A stretch of DNA of 6,776 nt from positions 1 to 6,776 of the forward strand of contig JALSRY010000766.1 in NCBI GenBank assembly GCA_026984555.1, written 5' to 3'. How positions within the stretch are numbered: position 1 is the first letter of the stretch; every line of letters starts with the position of its first letter. The translations under genes were made by a program, and so were the position numbers. This document shows, in pieces, positions 5,562-6,776 of this stretch. Below the pieces are notes generated by a model, which saw only the letters and a list, made by a program, of their open reading frames with translations, searched no databases and was not told the origin of the DNA. Source of the DNA: Phycisphaerae bacterium (GTDB lineage: Bacteria > Planctomycetota > Phycisphaerae > UBA1845 > Fen-1342).

Positions 5562-6776
5562 TCAGAGAATCGCCTGTTGTCCCAGGCGTGGCTCCCATTG
5601 GTACAGCTCCCCGAACTTCGTGCCGCGCACGGTCAGCTCGGTCAGCGCGTTGATCGACGCGTATAGCGCGAAGAACTCGTTGAGCACGGTGGCGAAGACG
5701 TACATGTCGCCCTCGCCGGCGAAGTTGTCCTCGTTCATCTCCAGCGTGATGCTTGTTCCGCGAACCGGCGCGCCGCCGACGAGCCGCTCGACCGGGCGTG
5801 CCTGGAGCGAGACCAGCCCTTCGAGTCGCAGGATGTTTTCGCGGGCCGCCTGGCGGTCGTAGAGCGCCTGGTAGTTGTACAGCTCGAGGATGCCACGCAG
5901 CGCCTCGACGCTCAGCAATGACAGGTAGTTGAGCGACAGGTGCGAAATCAGCCGCCAGTGCAGCCCCTTGCCCAGCGGGGGGCGCAGCGAACGGCTCACG
6001 GGCGTGATGTTGCGAAACCGGGCGAACTCGGGCGAACCGGCCGTCGGCACGCTCACGTCCCCCACCTTCAGCCGCGATGCCAGGTTGCGGTTCGATACGG
6101 TCAGGTCGATCGAGATCGTCTCGGTTGGCGGGACGACGTGTTCCTGGTCGACGCTGACGAACGAGATGTACGTATCGGTTCCTTCGCCGACCACCGCGTC
6201 GTAGAGCCGGGTCTGGTAGTAGACCGCTTCGCCGCCGCTTTGTCCGACGTGCTGGAACGCGACCAGAGGGGGGTACTCCCGCCGGCGGGATTCGCCCTGC
6301 ACCAGCCCGATCACGCGATCGACCGAATAGATCTCGTAGTGCTCGGGCGGAGCCCCGGAGGTTGCCGGCCGAATGCGGTATTCGGTCCGCGTGTGATCGA
6401 CGCGGAGGCCGTCGGCGTCGTGCTTGAACAGGTTGACGATCGGCGTGCAGAACAGCCGCACCGCGTCGCGGTCGACACGCAGCGTGTCTTCGGGCTTGCG
6501 TGAAAACGGCACGATGATCTCGAAGCGGTCGGTCACCTCGAGCGGGGCGAGCCGATCGAGGCCGGTGAAGTCGAGGAAGTAGAACTTCGCCGGGCAGGTG
6601 AAGTATTCCTGGAGCAGCCGATAGCCCGCGAACGAGTGCGCGGGATAGGGCAAGATGGCCTGGTCATCGGCAAAGCCGACCGGGCGGATGGTGTGGTGAT
6701 CGAGCCGCACGGTGCGTTGGGTGTCCGGGTTGCGCAGCTCGACGTAGCGCCCGTACCGCAGCAACCACAGGTACAG
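5562..6776 (-). CDS. tssF: type VI secretion system baseplate subunit TssF, 5' end beyond window
   Basis: Baseplate wedge protein that partners TssG. Only the C-terminal 404 residues are present, about two thirds of a typical TssF of roughly 600; the frame is open to the right edge with no stop, so the start lies outside. Diagnostic stretches are RPVGFADDQAILPYPAHSFAGYRLLQEYF (about visible residues 31-59, the TssF core), FYFLDFTGL, the PIVNLF segment, YEIYSVDRVIG, NRNLASRL, and near the end HWRLISHLSLNYLSLLS and the SITLEMNEDNF to ELTVRG segment, where family members are also conserved. The stop TGA (5564-5562) lies 2 nt before the preferred tssG start, and tssF-tssG-tssH is a common T6SS order. 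A TTG at 6764 could be mistaken for a start, but the protein clearly continues upstream (LYLW precedes it in frame). Confidence 0.95.
   Translation of the reverse strand: MYLWLLRYGRYVELRNPDTQRTVRLDHHTIRPVGFADDQAILPYPAHSFAGYRLLQEYFTCPAKFYFLDFTGLDRLAPLEVTDRFEIIVPFSRKPEDTLRVDRDAVRLFCTPIVNLFKHDADGLRVDHTRTEYRIRPATSGAPPEHYEIYSVDRVIGLVQGESRRREYPPLVAFQHVGQSGGEAVYYQTRLYDAVVGEGTDTYISFVSVDQEHVVPPTETISIDLTVSNRNLASRLKVGDVSVPTAGSPEFARFRNITPVSRSLRPPLGKGLHWRLISHLSLNYLSLLSVEALRGILELYNYQALYDRQAARENILRLEGLVSLQARPVERLVGGAPVRGTSITLEMNEDNFAGEGDMYVFATVLNEFFALYASINALTELTVRGTKFGELYQWEPRLGQQAIL

Noticed and set aside
1..6776. tRNA, rRNA, CRISPR array, insertion sequence or attachment site
   Set aside because: No repeat-spacer pattern, transposase, long terminal inverted repeats or RNA gene was seen on either strand by eye.

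Overview
The window carries two convergent transcription units from a high-GC bacterium, most likely a planctomycete (Planctomycetota). This guess rests on the dockerin-like tail of the first gene, whose GDGDVDLGDLAIML and LLGNYG repeats look like those common on secreted planctomycete proteins. No rRNA or other taxonomic marker is present.

Left part, plus strand (53-1358): a sigma70-like promoter (TTGACT-N17-TGTAAT), a leader of about 140 nt, a strong Shine-Dalgarno and a 314-residue secreted thioredoxin-fold protein, ending in a strong intrinsic terminator. The key observation is that this gene has an in-frame TGA at codon 48, exactly where the first cysteine of the redox CxxC motif belongs (TW-TGA-PYCPYA). 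A hairpin with a GGUCG loop begins 13 nt after the TGA, and its loop GGU lies 18 nt after it, the same offset as I count in the E. coli fdhF SECIS. I read the gene as an exported Omp28/thioredoxin-like selenoprotein with a UxxC active site and a C-terminal dockerin-like domain. A conventional gene call would lose the signal peptide and active site by starting at TTG 399. The same gene terminates on another TGA, so the two TGAs are read differently by context.

Middle (1173-1480): no gene; it holds the terminator and then a G-rich tract (C-rich on the minus strand) with a potential G-quadruplex.

Right part, minus strand (6776 down to 1481): three consecutive type VI secretion system genes in the order tssF (5' end outside the window), tssG and tssH/clpV. 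TssF and TssG are baseplate wedge components; TssH/ClpV is the AAA+ ATPase that disassembles the contracted sheath for recycling. tssF and tssG are separated by 2 nt, while tssG and tssH are separated by 191 nt. The promoter and the rest of the T6SS cluster lie beyond the right edge. Nothing in the sequence links the selenoprotein to the T6SS; they only converge.
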